A stretch of 64,000 nt of DNA from Ectobius pallidus (GCA_964059195.1 CAXKWD010000007.1:151921269-151985268), one strand, 5' to 3'; counted from the stretch's first letter, positions 44,531 to 56,339 are shown. Notes: generated by a model not told the origin, from the sequence alone. Program-made: numbers and translations.

Positions 44531-46982
44531 TGAAGGGGACTTCACGTTACTTTGCTTTAAGTAACAACGACCGTAATTTATTTAATTTATTATATTTTTT
44601 TTTTCTTTTCTTTCAACAATAACAATCTTATATACAATAAATTACATTTACACTACATTAACCATTCAACACTTTTATTGGTAGGATAGTACTTAATTTT
44701 TCAAGGTTGGTATACCCAATTTTAACTGTATAAGTACGTTCTCTGTTCAACAATAACAAATTCCTAATTAATTATTTTAACCTTCTTTCTTTTTTTTTGT
44801 TTCCAGGTATCTACTAGAACGTCTTGTATTATTCTTCTAATTTACTACTGACTTGTGCAGTCATTTACATTTGCAACTTCAGGGTAGCTCAATATATATA
44901 TTATACTGGGTGTTTTTTTTTTTTGAATAAATAAAGGTTTTCAATTCATAATCCAGTCCTTACTCTACAGATTACACTCAATAATCCCACCTATGTCTCC
45001 TATATTAGTCTATTTGTCAGCTTAGTCCATGAAGAATTGTATTCAAAGATAGATAGAAAAGACAGTCTCACGAAGAAAGAAATAGAAGTTTAGGCCTATA
45101 CCCACAGAGTGACTGTGGCGATAGACCACCGATACAGGAGCGACGTCTAGATCTTGAGTTACAAACAATCTGACTCCTCTCCTGCAACCGGGAAAATATT
45201 AATGGGCCGCAAACAAAAATACAATTTTTGTTAATCGACGTCAGAGGTCCCTGACACTCTCTCCTAGAGGCACGTGGGGCCGTTGTTCGCCTCCAACATC
45301 GATGGCTTTCACAATCTCTCATAAATTTCTTTTCTTTATATGTTACTGGTATAGGCCTTGTCTACTACCAGATTTTATTTGTTTGATTCGGGATACTTCC
45401 GGCGTTCCCTCACCTCACCCTTACAATCTCTAGTACTTGCTAATAAACTACTTATCATCAGTACACTACTCGCAATTTCCTATTCTCCTCTTTCTAACCT
45501 AACCAATCATTTGTTGTTATCTTTCAACTCACTCTCCTCTTTCTAACCTGACCAGTCATCAGCTATTATCTTTTAACCCCTTTCTTTCTTTAAGTAGAGT
45601 TCCCTTCAGCTTATACCATTGATTTAATTCACTCGGTGGTTATTCTAGTTTTCCTACTTCTTACGTTACTACTCTTTAGCATGGGCACCCAATCTTATTT
45701 TGTCTCTAAATTCCCTAGAATTCTAACTGAAACTAATTCACGCCCAGATTAGTAAGCTTCTCTATAACCCCTTTAGTGACTTCTACTTCTACCCTAACAT
45801 GTAAATTTTCCAATGGTACACACCTAATGCACTACCACTCGTAGGCCTTCTTTTGCCCTTCAATCTTTCCACTTCTTATCCCCCTCTACCATGTTCCATA
45901 CACCTTCGCTTGTAGATAAATCTCTATAAAAAAACATAACTTAACATTACAGGCCAGCATGAAATCTATTTATAGATAGTCACCCGTCACCTGAAAGAAA
46001 CCCAAGAGGGAGGGGCCCTCGTAAGAAGTACTAAGCATGCCCCTTAATTATCTTTCTTCCTTACTCCCCTCGCGTCCTGTCTCAAAAATAACAAAGTTTA
46101 TATGAGCATCACCAATTGCCCCTAGCTATGTATTCATTCGTGGGACAACCACCCAAAAAAACTTAAAGTGAAGAGATATATCTTTGGCATTCAGTTGTTA
46201 GGCTCTAGACTGCTCTTTTATAATTAATTTAGACCAGAAATAGAAAATAGTTGGATTACTGGATTTCATCACTTTACTTCTAGAATTCTCACTTCTATGT
46301 TTCTATTCTATTCTATTCTATTATTCCATACGGTGTCTAATCGCCATACATGACTTAGAAACCATCCTTAAAAAAAAAGATATCTCAATTTTCTCACTCC
46401 CCAAACAATAAGAAAAAAAGTCTAGACGCTTATACTCAACCAGTGATGTCCAACTTATCCTCCGATCCTGAGTTGTCTTCCATTACTTCCTGATGTCCAT
46501 ATCTGCTCTTATTCAGAGCGAGCAGTCACGACTCACTCTCACAGCTGGTGTTCGCTGTAGCGGTGTCTCGTACTGGCCGACTTGGTGTATTCTTCTGATT
46601 AATGACTATCTCCATATAGCCAAGTCAAGGAAGTTCACAACCAGAATTTCCTTTAGATGAAAGTCTGACACACCATTATGCCAGAACGCCTCTACCGCTG
46701 TCACACATCCCAATCTCGTCTTCTCCCTTCTGCCTTTTCAACTTCTCTCTCTCGTGGTCAGGCACGTACTCCCAACCGTCTTTCAGGTTCCGCACGTCTG
46801 CCTCGTCGATTCACCGTCGACGCATGCGCACCTCTCCTTTTCTGTAATTCAAATAAAATTCAGGGCAGTATCGATAATCATAAAAATGTTCAATATCGAT
46901 TAGTTGCGGTCCCCCAACCCTTCCTTTGTTTAGGAATGGTCTCCTATCGTTGATTATGCACGTCGCTATTTGCGTCGTTACA
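44531..46982 (-). repeat. 5' LTR
   Basis: 2452 bp. On the minus strand it begins TGTAACGACGC and ends GAAGTCCCCTTCA. It should contain the promoter (U3), R and U5. I could not place the transcription start with confidence. Its outer edge lies two bases from the target duplication of a MITE at 46993. Confidence 0.95.
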
Positions 46983-46992
46983 GTGTAACATA

Positions 46993-47166
46993 CATAGGCG
47001 TAACCAGGCCGACCATATGGGGGGGGGTTATAACATCCGCGGGGTCTGGCGAATATGGAAGGAGAGGGGGGTCCGGGGGCCCCCCCCCCGGAAAATTTTA
47101 AAAATTAAGATGTAAAATAACGAGTTTTAAGCTTCCAGGGGTTCTCCCCCCCTCGCTACGCCTATG
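46993..47166. mobile_element. hAT-type MITE, CATAGGCGTA family, copy 2 (1 internal unit)
   Basis: 174 bp with CATAGGCGTAACC at the left and GCTACGCCTATG at the right, flanked by GTAACATA on both sides (46985-46992; 47167-47174). It contains a single GAGTTTTAAGCTTCC unit. Its orientation is opposite to the copy at 35477. Confidence 0.93.
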
Positions 47167-47174
47167 GTAACATA

Positions 47175-47470
47175 CACTATTTGTAGACACCCATTGTTAT
47201 CTCGGAAGCTGAACAATGTGCGTGAGAGAAAATTTCCTAAAAAGGTGGCCAGTGTTGTGTGGATGCAAGAGGAGGACATTTCCAACGTCTTTTGTGATGA
47301 GGTGCGTGGTTATTTTCATTGTAATTTTAACTGTAATTGTGAGAACCTGATTCATTATACCGTTAGTGGTTTTATTTGCGTGGATATTTCACCCGATCGC
47401 CCGAGAGTGGACGCCGCGACGCAGAAACTCGCATGATTGGCCAACTCTTACGTGAAACACACTGTATATA
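47175..47470. other. unassigned stretch with a 90-codon frame
   Basis: The plus strand is open from 47164 to 47436, but its first few codons lie inside the MITE and its target duplication. No domain was recognised. It may be a chance frame. Confidence 0.3.
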
Positions 47471-47642
47471 TACGAGGGTTGAATGAAAAGTAGTGCCTCC
47501 ACCTTCATAACTTGGGTTTCGTTAGGAGTATTTTAATAAATGAAAACACAGAAATATTCCTTCGAATGTGCCCTTTAATTAGCAATATTCACTTTTCCAC
47601 ATAATCACCAGACAGTTGGGTACTTCTGCCAACGATGAATTT

Positions 47643-48497
47643 TTTTGAAGTAAAACTTCTTTTCTCGCGGTTGGGGTAAATCTGGAAAATCAGTCACCTC
47701 AAAACTACGTGTTTCGGAGCGGACTGCACAGAAAACAATCAACTCAATGATTAGGAGTAATCAAAGGAAATTTTTCAGACCTTAATTCCTCAATGGCAAT
47801 AGACAATTCCTAAGCAATCTAAAGGTATATTATCTATTTTATGGAACCCGGAGGTTCATTACCGCGCAAATCCAAATTAAAAAATACAAATTTCCAAAAT
47901 TAAAAAAAAAAAAAACAAAATTAAAAATTAAAACATCCAAAAATCCAAAATTTAATAAATAATAAATTCTAAAATTCAAATATAAAAAATTAAAAACTAA
48001 AAATCAAAAATACCAAAATTGAAAAAATCTAAAAATCCAAAATTAAAAAAACTAAAATACAAAATTAAAAAATTAAAAAAATAAAAAATTCACAGAATTA
48101 AAATTGAAAAAATCCAAAATTAAAAAATTCAAAGATCCAAAATTAACAAATCCAAAAATCAAAAATTAAAAAAATTAAAAATCCAAAATTAAAAAATACA
48201 AATTTCCACAATTAAAAAACAAAATTAAAAATTATAACATCCAAAAATCCAAAATTTAATAAATAATAAAATTAAAAATTAAAAAATCCAAAAATAAAAA
48301 AATAAACAACTCAAAGATCGAAAATTTAAAAAATCCAAAATTAAAAATTGAAAGAACCAAAATGAAAAGTCCAAAATCCAAATTTTAAAAAGTCCAAAAA
48401 CCCAGTAATAAAAAGTCCAATAATGCAAAATTGAAAAAATCCAAGAATAAAAAATTGAAAAAATAAGTTTTACTTCTGTCGCGTGGCCTTCCACGCA

Positions 48498-48512
<15 letters not shown>
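47643..48512 (-). repeat. AT-rich composite repeat with LINE tail, copy 1
   Basis: Minus-strand order: hairpin GCGTGGAAGGCCACGC, GACAGAAGTAAAACTT, about 600 bp of a degenerate TTTTTAATTTTGGATTTTT array, a LINE 3' end (GAACCTCCGGGTTCCATAAA and onward, plus coordinates 47781-47867), about 120 bp of unique sequence, then GAAGTTTTACTTC. The insert lies within the A-rich region of a mariner ORF and is bordered by T tracts (47636-47642; about 48503-48528). Confidence 0.75.
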
Positions 48513-48522
<10 letters not shown>

Positions 48523-48528
<6 letters not shown>

Positions 48529-48745
48529 GAAGCCTTCACGGAAGAAGTCGACACACTGTTTCCGCAACCAGCCTCTCACAGTTCTCTTAACTTCTTCATC
48601 AGATGCATAGAGATGTCCCCGCAGATCTTCTTTCATTATCGGAAACAGATGAAAGTCAGACGGCTCTAAATCTGGACTGTATGGAGGATGCCCTATGGTG
48701 GTGAGCTTCAGTCTCCACACCACAGCAGAAATTCGGAGACTGTCA
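48523..48745 (-). pseudogene. mariner transposase C-terminal fragment
   Basis: The minus frame reads RLKLTTIGHPPYSPDLEPSD, FHLFPIMKEDLRG and CVDFFREGF, the C-terminal catalytic region of mariner transposase including the HPPYSPDL(A/E)PSD block with the third catalytic Asp. After FFREGFKK the frame runs into an A tract and the inserted repeat. On the far side of the insert, minus-strand codons for FIVGRSTQLSGDYVEK and a stop appear to continue it (about 47642-47590). The first two catalytic Asp residues and the N-terminal DNA-binding domain are missing. It is non-functional. Confidence 0.8.
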
Positions 48746-49610
48746 ATATATAGTACATAATAAAATATCGAAAATTTAAAACCCTACAAGATAATTTTAT
48801 ATGTTAATCATTTCGGAACTGAATTCACAAATTGATATAAGCAATCATCAGCTGAAACCATCAGTGGGCTCTACGTTTGAAATCAAAGCTAGGTAATTTC
48901 AGTAGAATAGCTGGTCTCTATAAATGATAATCCTAAATTTGCATAATAATCTTCACATTTTACAATAAGCAGTACTCTATTAATCTTATATCTCTACCTT
49001 TATACGGTGTTTTGAAGTGGCGAATTTATACGCCAGTGTCAGCATCTCTAACGATATCAAATACTGTATTTATTTCTTATTTTGTTGTGAACTATGTTAG
49101 GCCTATCTAGGTAAACAAAACAATGTTAATTTTTTTTAACAGATCTCAGTGTTTTCATGACACTATACTGTGCCAGAATATGGTGTGAGAGTTAAATAAC
49201 ATGAAAATAAAATTTTATGGCAAAACATGAACGAAGTGGAAGTAAAACGAATTAGTTTTCTCTCTTTACATATTATTTTCCTGGTAGAATTATTGCTATA
49301 AACACGCATTCATAAACGTCAATGAGAGTGGAAGCTGGAGCCGGGGCAGTACGAGTATTCACTATAATTGATAATTTTAATCGAGATTTTCTCATCCATG
49401 AGAGTTCGTTGATTCCATTTGACTGTATTCAACGCTTGAATTTAATTAGCTGGTATACGATAAGCGTTATTGCGATATGAAATGTAATTTCCTGTCGTAT
49501 ATTTTGTATTATGAACATATCGCCTGTTTAATTAGAACCAGTATTTGGTTCATGACGAGTTTCAGTTCTGTGAAAAGTAAGGAAAATGAAAACAAGAATA
49601 ATCTAGCCAA
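48746..49610. other. non-coding stretch
   Basis: No recognisable feature. Confidence 0.4.
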
Positions 49611-49612
49611 TA

Positions 49613-50145
49613 TACAGGGTGTTAATGAATAACACCGAAATATTTTACCTGCGTATAGAGGGTGCATAGATAAGCAACTTTTATTAGAAGATTTTTGCTC
49701 TATGGATTCAATTTTTCCTGTTACAGCATAAAATCTCCCAGGGCATGGCCATCACTTTCAACATTTGAAAAAATGCAAAACAAAGGAACTTCGTTGCTAT
49801 CACTGTAGTTATGAATAAAAAAAAACTATTGTGGTGGCCAGTCATGTGATTAGTCTGTAAATTTTGCAGATTATCAAAACTCTAGATTATGGTATAACTG
49901 TTGATGAATGATTAAGAATCAGGTTTTTATCGACCACTAAGAAGGTATGAAGTCCATTTAATGAAAATTGTAACCCTATTTCGCTTCTTTATTGACTTAT
50001 GAGCACCAAATTTGTACTGGCTTTAATGCCTTGTAGCATACACATGTTACGTTATAGAGCAAAATTCTCCTAATAAAAGTTTGCTTGTCTGTGTTCCGCC
50101 TGTACACAGGTTAAAACTTTCGGTGTTATACATTAACACTCTGTG
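49613..50145. mobile_element. Tc1/mariner-type MITE, copy 2 (inverted)
   Basis: Left end TACAGGGTGTTAATGAATAA; right end, read inversely, CACAGAGTGTTAATGTATAA. TA lies on both sides (49611-49612; 50146-50147). The internal sequence GGGCATGGCCATCACTTTC matches the inverse of copy 1 at 5727-6279, so the two are in opposite orientation. Confidence 0.82.
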
Positions 50146-50449
50146 TAGACTATGTCACGGGTAGAGCTAAAAAACCGAATAAACGTGAGTGTACCTGATC
50201 AGATCACATAGATACAGATATTTCTAAATTAAGCATTAGTTATAATATGGAGAGATTCTGCCTAATATTTCAGTATATATGTCCAATTACAGCTGAAAGC
50301 TGAAGGAGAGAGGAGAATGAATATTCAAGTCTGCTTGAATAGTTTTCATAACTATAACTATTAAATGTTCTAACATATTTACATTTTTTAATATATAAAA
50401 TGTCTGTATTACGTGTAGAAAAACTTGAAAGACATTAGCATTTGTATTC

Positions 50450-51235
50450 AAAATAAATTGCTACATAAATTAGAACCCACTAAGTTTTTAGGTGTTGAAT
50501 TTGATCAATATATGTCGTGGAGACAGCATTGTGTGAATTTAGTTTTGAAATTAAATACTGTCTGCTATCAGATCAGGATTCTGGTGACTATGTATTCTTG
50601 ACCATAACAGTACACTTCCTCTCAACTAAGCACAAGCTGAGTCTAGATTATCGTACGGTAATTGTTTGGGGGGGGGGGGTCTGCAGCCATTTTAATTATG
50701 TATTTATTGTCCAGAAACGTATCGTCAGATGCATAGCATGTGTTGACAATAGAACTTCATGTAGAGAATATTTTATGCAATAAAATTTGTTAACGGTATA
50801 TGTATGCTCTGTATGTTTTTGAAACTTCTGGAACTTGTTCGTTTAAACTCATCTGAATTTCAGAAAAATAGCGACTGTCATAATTATGATACAAGATATA
50901 CACCGTCTCACCATTTATCTACAACTAGTAAAATTTGATTTTTGCTTTACAATTAAGTTATATAATAGTTTAATTGTTAATATCAAGACTCTAATTTTTT
51001 TCTATTTATAAAACATGTTAAGACTATTTTCATACATATTGCCCCCACAGTTTGGAGACGCACGCTTAAGCCTTTTAAATACACATAATTTTTAAGTAAT
51101 AGGCCTACACTTAATTTTAATTTATTTATATCAGTAGTTCATATGAGTATACAGAAGCATTAAAGGAAACTTTGACACTGTCTATACATTTATTTCGTCA
51201 TCGACAATAAAGCTTACTGTTATTATTATTATTAT
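50450..51235 (+). pseudogene. LINE reverse transcriptase C-terminus, decayed
   Basis: The plus strand shows several frame-broken blocks of a non-LTR polyprotein. TKFLGVEFDQYMSWRQHCVN and KLNTVCYQIRILVTM (50480-50600) match the thumb region, then SRLSYG and QKRIVRCIACVDNRTSC (50640-50770), and LYVFET near 50810. Frame changes and a G tract at 50669 disrupt it. The 3' end is a TTATTATTATTA run at about 51219-51245. It is probably the same broad LINE class as the relics at 18.5, 36 and 51.3 kb. Confidence 0.72.
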
Positions 51236-51238
51236 TTA

Positions 51239-51529
51239 TTATTTATTATCGTGGTTATAAATCTCTGCGCATTTAGTAAATTCACGCAGATGTTTAAATA
51301 CATAAAGTAGGCAATTGAGAACAAACATTGCTGGAAGAGTCAGAATGCCAAGTTTGATAAACATCGGTTTACAGTGGGTTGTCGACGAAGCTCCACTTAT
51401 TCTAATAGCTTTTTCCTGTAAAATGAGAAGTTTATCAGAAGTATGGTTCCCCAATAGAATTACACCATAATTTAGTTGAGAATGTTTTGATTTATTAACT
51501 GTGTTACTAACTTTAATATCACTTTTCAA
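51239..51529 (-). pseudogene. LINE reverse transcriptase C-terminus, opposing copy
   Basis: The minus frame reads SQLNYGVILLGN, LLILQEKAIRISGASSTTHC, KPMFIKLGILTLPAMFVLNC and LLYVFKHLREF, the conserved C.P.F..L.I.TLP block of LINE C-termini. It ends at the same TTATTA run in which the plus-strand LINE ends. The catalytic region is lost. Confidence 0.78.
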
Positions 51530-51559
51530 AAGACATACATTTTAGAGCTCTTAGCTTGT

Positions 51560-51905
51560 AACCTTGACTCGTGATGTTTAAATTGTTGCAATTTGCGTTA
51601 CGTGACCATTTTTGTTATCTTCACTGAATGGGTCTGGTCTGAGAGGGGTTTGATGTCGTGACGTCCCATCCATCAAGCACGAGTGCAGACTTAATGCATC
51701 ACTGACTGCTTTATGAGGGAATAAAGTTCCGGAAATAGCTCCCATCTCGATGTTTGCAATTAAACTTTTACTTTACGGTACTTCACATTGAAAAGTCAAG
51801 GCTATTTAGAAGCAAGCAAGTCGTCTGCATCTATATATTTGTCGATATATTTTTATGTTAACCGTGTTTCAGATGTCGTTAGACAAGTGCTCATTAAATA
51901 TATGA
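51560..51905. other. non-coding stretch
   Basis: No recognisable feature. Confidence 0.4.
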
Positions 51906-52602
51906 CAGCAAGGCATTTGATGATATGACTTTTCATCTTTTTTATATGAAGGTTAAAAGATAGTTGTATTATATATAAATTTGTATCATGAAATAATTGA
52001 CTAAATAATGGCAATTTATTTTTGCATTTTTTGCTTTATTTTTCATTTTTCGTCATTTTCGAGAGACAAGTCATTTTTTGGCAATTTTTAGGTCATTTCC
52101 GGCATTATTAGGTAATGTTTCAGTGAAATAGAGAGGAGCTTTTCCATGTACAAATCGTTATTTTCAGAGAATATACAATCGTGTTAATTTGAGAATCTTC
52201 GCCAAGTGTCCATAGTTAATTTTAATTCAGGTTTATTGTAAACACCATAGCAGTTTGTCTTGTAGCAACAAAGATTTTTATTTCTTTTTAAGTAGCACAT
52301 ATTTGATAGGGACAATTTGATGGGCGTGACAATTCAGAAAGAATATTTTTCGCGAAGGGTGTCCAAGTAGTATAAATTTACTTACTTCTTTACTAACAAA
52401 ATAAGTGTGTTTTATATTGTAAATTAATATGTAACACACTGCCATCCATTAAATTGCTTTTAGCAAATCATTACTTAAAAATAATTGTAAGTAATAATTG
52501 TAAATTTATTGGTCTTTTTAAAATTCCATGTCATTTTTTCACTATTTTAGGTCATACATGCATTTTTTCACTATTTTATGGTCATTAAGTGCCTTGCCCT
52601 AG
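51906..52602. mobile_element. hAT-like MITE, GTCATTTTT family 1
   Basis: Left CAGCAAGGCATTTGATGA and right (inverse) TAGGGCAAGGCACTTAATGA are imperfect terminal inverted repeats. The body has several GTCATTTTT and TTTTAGGTCAT motifs near both ends. No exact target duplication. Confidence 0.55.
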
Positions 52603-53434
52603 TCATTATCTTCTATAAAAATAGTTGCAAATAACATTTTTTTGAAGAGATGAGGAATATCGGTACTTGGGTGTTAGCCGGACCTCAGGCTTGTAGTTCT
52701 TTCCAAAACATGACGGCCTCGTCTCACTCCACAGCCCGAGGCCCGGATGACTTTGAGGATTGGTTTTACAATGTTTCCCATCCTAATGAAAGTAGTTTAT
52801 TGTGCATAGCGCTTCCTGGTGAACGATGCAATGCACAGGGTCTGCATATAGGTCTACTGGTATTTTAAGACACACTTTCCTTCTGTGCTAAAAAAAAAAT
52901 AGGTTTTAGCTGATTTTATTTTACATTAAATTTTTTGAGGTGCATTTTAAATTAATATTATTTAAAACTTTAGGGGGCCGGATTTCATAACTGAGGGGGC
53001 TGCATTCCATTTCTAAGGATGCCGCATGTTTTATACACCTAAATGTATTTAAAATGTCACTCCTTATACACCTTTATAAAATAAGGAAAGAAAACTAACC
53101 TTATACAATAGACTGGCATACTTTGTGGAAACAGTTACAAGATTTATATGTAAGCAAATTTTATTACCAGTTATTTTAAATAAATTCTTATTTAAATTAA
53201 AATCATTTTATTGGTTATTTTAGATAAATTCTTAAATAAATTAAAATATTTTTTCATTGGTTATATTTAATAAATTCTAATTATCCTTTAGGTCAGTATG
53301 AAGTTTATTATTTATACACCTGGTTTATGTTATTTTTGAACCCTTCTGCTTACCACCTCAAATGTCTCGCGAATCTTCAGTTGGGAACCACTGTCCTAGA
53401 GTATGTCAGTAGATGCACCCATGTTACTCATCAT
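52603..53434. other. non-coding stretch with a hAT-like right terminus
   Basis: CAGTTGGGAACCACTG at about 53379-53394 is the inverse of a common hAT terminus (CAGTGGTTCCCAAC), preceded by TGTCTCGCGAATCTT. No left partner was found. Short AAATTCTTATTTAAATTAAA near-repeats lie at 53180-53280. Confidence 0.4.
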
Positions 53435-54196
53435 CAGGGCCCGGATTCTGATGACATGTCATCTTTTTATTGATGGTGCATAGACATTGCCAACTTGTGG
53501 ATAAAGCCTAATCATGGCCTCTAGATTATAGAAATGCATTTTTATTAGGTCTTTTTTTTTGTCATTTTTTGCAATTTTATATTTTTAGGGCATTTATTTC
53601 AATTTTAGGTCATTATTTTGTCATTTTCATGTCACTTGCTCCCTTATTTAGTCATTTTCTCCCTTATTTAGTCATTTCTCCCTTATTTAGTCATTTTCGT
53701 GTATTTTTTCGTCGCAAGCGGTGCTGTCTTTGAAGTGTTGTTTGTTTAATGCAAGAAAGAAACATTCAGAGTTAAAGTGCTGACATGTCTCAGTGGGAAG
53801 AAACGCCAAATTTTTGTATTATATTACTATTGTTATTAGATTGACTTGGCACCAGAGTCTGCCACCTGCTTGGATTTGAGAGTGCAAACTACTGTTTACC
53901 CTCAATAAACAACAATATAATCCGGCAGACCACAAAAGGATGTGCCGAATTTTGACTTACCAGTGCCAGTATAAATTTCCGTGAGAAAAGAACATTCACA
54001 ACATCACAGTTATTTACAGTTTTTAAAATTATGTACAAACTAGTCTATAACTTTGTGTGTACAGTAATAATTTTTTATAAATAAAATATCAGTTTTTGGT
54101 CATTTTTTATAATTATTAAGTCATTTTCTTTAAAATTTAGGGTCATTTTATAGGTCATTTTTCAAACAATTTTAGTTCATCAGAATCCGGGCCCTG
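53435..54196. mobile_element. hAT MITE, GTCATTTTT family 2, perfect TSD
   Basis: 762 bp bounded by perfect 20-bp inverted repeats CAGGGCCCGGATTCTGATGA, with CTCATCAT outside both ends (53427-53434; 54197-54204). Internal motif TTTAGTCATTTTCTCCCTTA is repeated in tandem at 53635-53700, and GTCATTTT recurs throughout. Confidence 0.93.
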
Positions 54197-54204
54197 CTCA
54201 TCAT

Positions 54205-54540
54205 TCATATTATGTACATGTTTGGGTGCCTAAGGAAACGTGTGCAGAAGATAACAGATCTTTAGAAGTGTGAACTTTGAGACTAGACACAATAAGGGAG
54301 ACCAGGACTGGAGGCTGGAAAGTTAATTTGATTCTCGTAAAAGTGATAATGACGAAGAGAACGCTTGTAGTTACCAAGGTTACAAAACAGGAATTTGTAG
54401 AATACCAGATCACCATGGCAACCTTGCTAACGGATTTTACAAACAAAACCACATTCAGACAAGTTGGTGTCCTTTCCAACTGAGTCAACCACAATTAAAA
54501 TGTAAACAAACGTGAAAGTACATTCTTGCGTGCGTAGGGG
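54205..54540. other. non-coding stretch
   Basis: Two overlapping open frames on opposite strands (54210-54494) show no known domain. Confidence 0.35.
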
Positions 54541-54542
54541 TT

Positions 54543-54600
54543 TACAGTAGGACTCCAATTATCCGAATTTCAACTATCCGGAACGCTTTGAGGCCGTATT
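54543..54600 (+). mobile_element. pogo/Tigger-like terminus fragment
   Basis: TACAGTAGGACTCCAATTAT followed by CCGAATTTCAACTATCCGG resembles the terminal repeat of pogo/Tigger transposons (TA target, ATTATCCG/CTATCCGG motifs). No opposite end was found. Confidence 0.45.
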
Positions 54601-54787
54601 CAAATGGTTTTTGCAGCAGCGAGCTTTGAGAAACCCTCTTTCAGGGCCGATTATTTGCGAAAAAGCAAACCTTTTAGACCAAAAATCGAATTTTTGTCAT
54701 CAAGACAATTTACTCTGACGGATATGTCAGAAAAGTTCTTGTTGAGTTGGAAATGACAGGGGTAGTTCTAAAACTAAACCAAAAGTT

Positions 54788-55329
54788 TAAGGATGGGTCG
54801 ATACCAGATTTTCTCGATACTCGATACCGATACATGATTTTTTCCTCGATACTCGATACCGTCAACATTTCCAGTTTCAATAAATAGGTAAGTTACATTA
54901 AAAATCAAAAGTTGAGAGAAGTGTGTAATAGGCCTACCAACTAAATTAAGTGTGCATATTTAATGAGACAAAATTTTATATCATCAGTAGCCTATAATTA
55001 TTTTTAAACTCTACATTAAAACTAAACGTTTGATAGGAAACGAAACAATTAAGAATCTCTTCTGTTTGGATTTTAAAAGTCGGAAAGTCTTTATTTATGA
55101 CTAGACAAAAAGTCACACAGTGGTTTTCTCCATTTCAAGGAGAAATAAAAGTATTTACTATATTTAGTAGACTACTAAAAGCAGAAAGAGATACCGCATT
55201 TCCTTAAATTGCAGAATTACCAAAGTATCGAAAAAGTACCGAACGAGTTTTCTGAAGTATCGTTCGATGCCGATACCATGCAAGTATCGAGAGTATCGAG
55301 GTATCGGAAGTATCGAGGACCCATCCCTA
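54788..55329. mobile_element. hAT-like MITE, GATACTCGATACC family
   Basis: Inverted ends TAAGGATGGGTCGATACC and TAGGGATGGGTCCTCGATA (inverse of the right end). Both run into clustered ATACTCGATACCGATA motifs, with an unrelated AT-rich centre. No exact target duplication. Confidence 0.65.
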
Positions 55330-55553
55330 ATTCCTAAGGTTTTTTTTTTTATTTATTCAGAGCCATTGAAATTTAAGTGAAAATAAAATGAATTAGGCTT
55401 AATAAATTTTTCAACGTGTTTATTGTACTTATTAAAGCGAAACTTAAAAAAAAGTCTGAAAATTGTAAATAACTAAAATAAAACTATTATAATATGTTTA
55501 AAAACAAAAAAAGGGTGTATAAGAACCAAAACATCCGGGCCGTACCTAATAAC

Positions 55554-56334
55554 TAGGGACCGGATTCTTAGGTTTTTACCTATTTTTTTCCTTACTTCCA
55601 AAACAAAAAGCGATCATACACTTTTTCGAATCATGTCCATAGGATTCACCCACATTAATTCTGGGGCACCTAAAAATACCTAAATAGGGTATAAAAACCT
55701 AAATGTACCTAAACGGGATATATAACCTAAAATATTTAATTTAGGCTACTTTTTTTTGTCTTTTTTGTTTGTCAGTTGAGAAATCGATGTTTTGCGGAGA
55801 GAGAATTTTTGTCGGGTTGAAATTAATACCACCAGCGTTTCGTTCAACCCAATGTCGTCTAGGATATGTATCAAGAGTGGAAGTGTAAGAGTACCGGCGT
55901 ATTCCTTTTAAAATATTCGTACGAACAACCATTGTTGACGTCATGTGAGGTTGAAAGGACATTTTCTGCCTTGAAATGTATTCTAGGAGATAACAGGAAG
56001 AACTTCACAGTCAAGATTCTTGAAAGATATTTAGTGATATATTGTAACCAGGAAATGTGAGACAATCTTATTTTCACTGCTTCTTTTGATTGTTTATGCT
56101 TTCTTTCTTCAATTGTATAATATTGTCCTAAAGCATGTTTACTCAAATTTAAGTCAATTTTGTTAAGTTAAGCTTTACAAGTATTATGTATTGAATCCTA
56201 TGTAGCACATTCAAATTCATTAAACGAATTATTCTACCCGAAAACGATATTTTGGACAAAAACCTAAAGAAAACTATTTCACCTAATGGAAAACCTAAAA
56301 CAGTGTTTTTAAAAACCTAAAAATCCGGTCCCTA
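55554..56334 (+). mobile_element. hAT transposon, internally deleted, ACCTAAAA family
   Basis: Termini TAGGGACCGGATTCTTAGG and the inverse ending AAAATCCGGTCCCTA bound 781 bp rich in ACCTAAA/TTTAGGT motifs. It keeps the transposase C-terminus (55866-56060). The left target copy is CTAATAAC (55546-55553). The right one, ATAATAAC, becomes visible only after removing the MITE inserted at the element's right edge (56340-56736); they agree at 7 of 8 bases. Confidence 0.82.
55866..56060 (+). pseudogene. hAT transposase C-terminal dimerisation domain
   Basis: The plus frame reads SYEQPLLTSCEVERTFSALK, CILGDNRKNFTVKILERYLV and IYCNQEM, then stop. The (T/S)S.EVER.FS.LK..L...R..F pattern is the hAT C-terminal dimerisation domain, which packs transposase subunits together and contains the last catalytic Glu region. 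The BED zinc finger and the rest of the RNase H-like core are missing. The frame lies inside a TIR-bounded element, so this is an internal-deletion derivative, not a domesticated host gene. Its natural stop suggests that only upstream sequence was lost. Confidence 0.8.
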
Positions 56335-56339
56335 ATAAT

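Larger units (their letters stand above)
37036..46982 (-). mobile_element. complete Ty3/Gypsy-type LTR retrotransposon
   Basis: A 9947-bp element on the minus strand: 5' LTR (44531-46982), primer-binding site, gag, pol, polypurine tract, 3' LTR (37036-39482). Domain order protease, reverse transcriptase, RNase H, integrase places it with Ty3/Gypsy. There is no envelope-like ORF between pol and the 3' LTR. LTRs of about 2.45 kb are unusually long for an internal region of about 5 kb. Both ORFs are intact and the LTRs nearly identical, so it is a recent insertion. No target duplication is visible: the left flank is AAATC and the right flank GTGTA. Confidence 0.95.
47471..48745 (-). mobile_element. 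5'-truncated mariner, split by a composite repeat
   Basis: The right terminus (minus-strand 3' end) reads TACGAGGGTTGAATGAAAAG on the plus strand at 47471, a mariner-type terminal repeat starting at a TA. The C-terminal coding part is broken into two pieces by the insert at about 47643-48512. The 5' half of the transposon and its other terminus are missing beyond about 48745. Confidence 0.75.

Noticed and set aside
54210..54494. Opposing open frames of 94 and 68 codons
   Set aside because: They overlap on both strands with no domain, codon bias or splice context.
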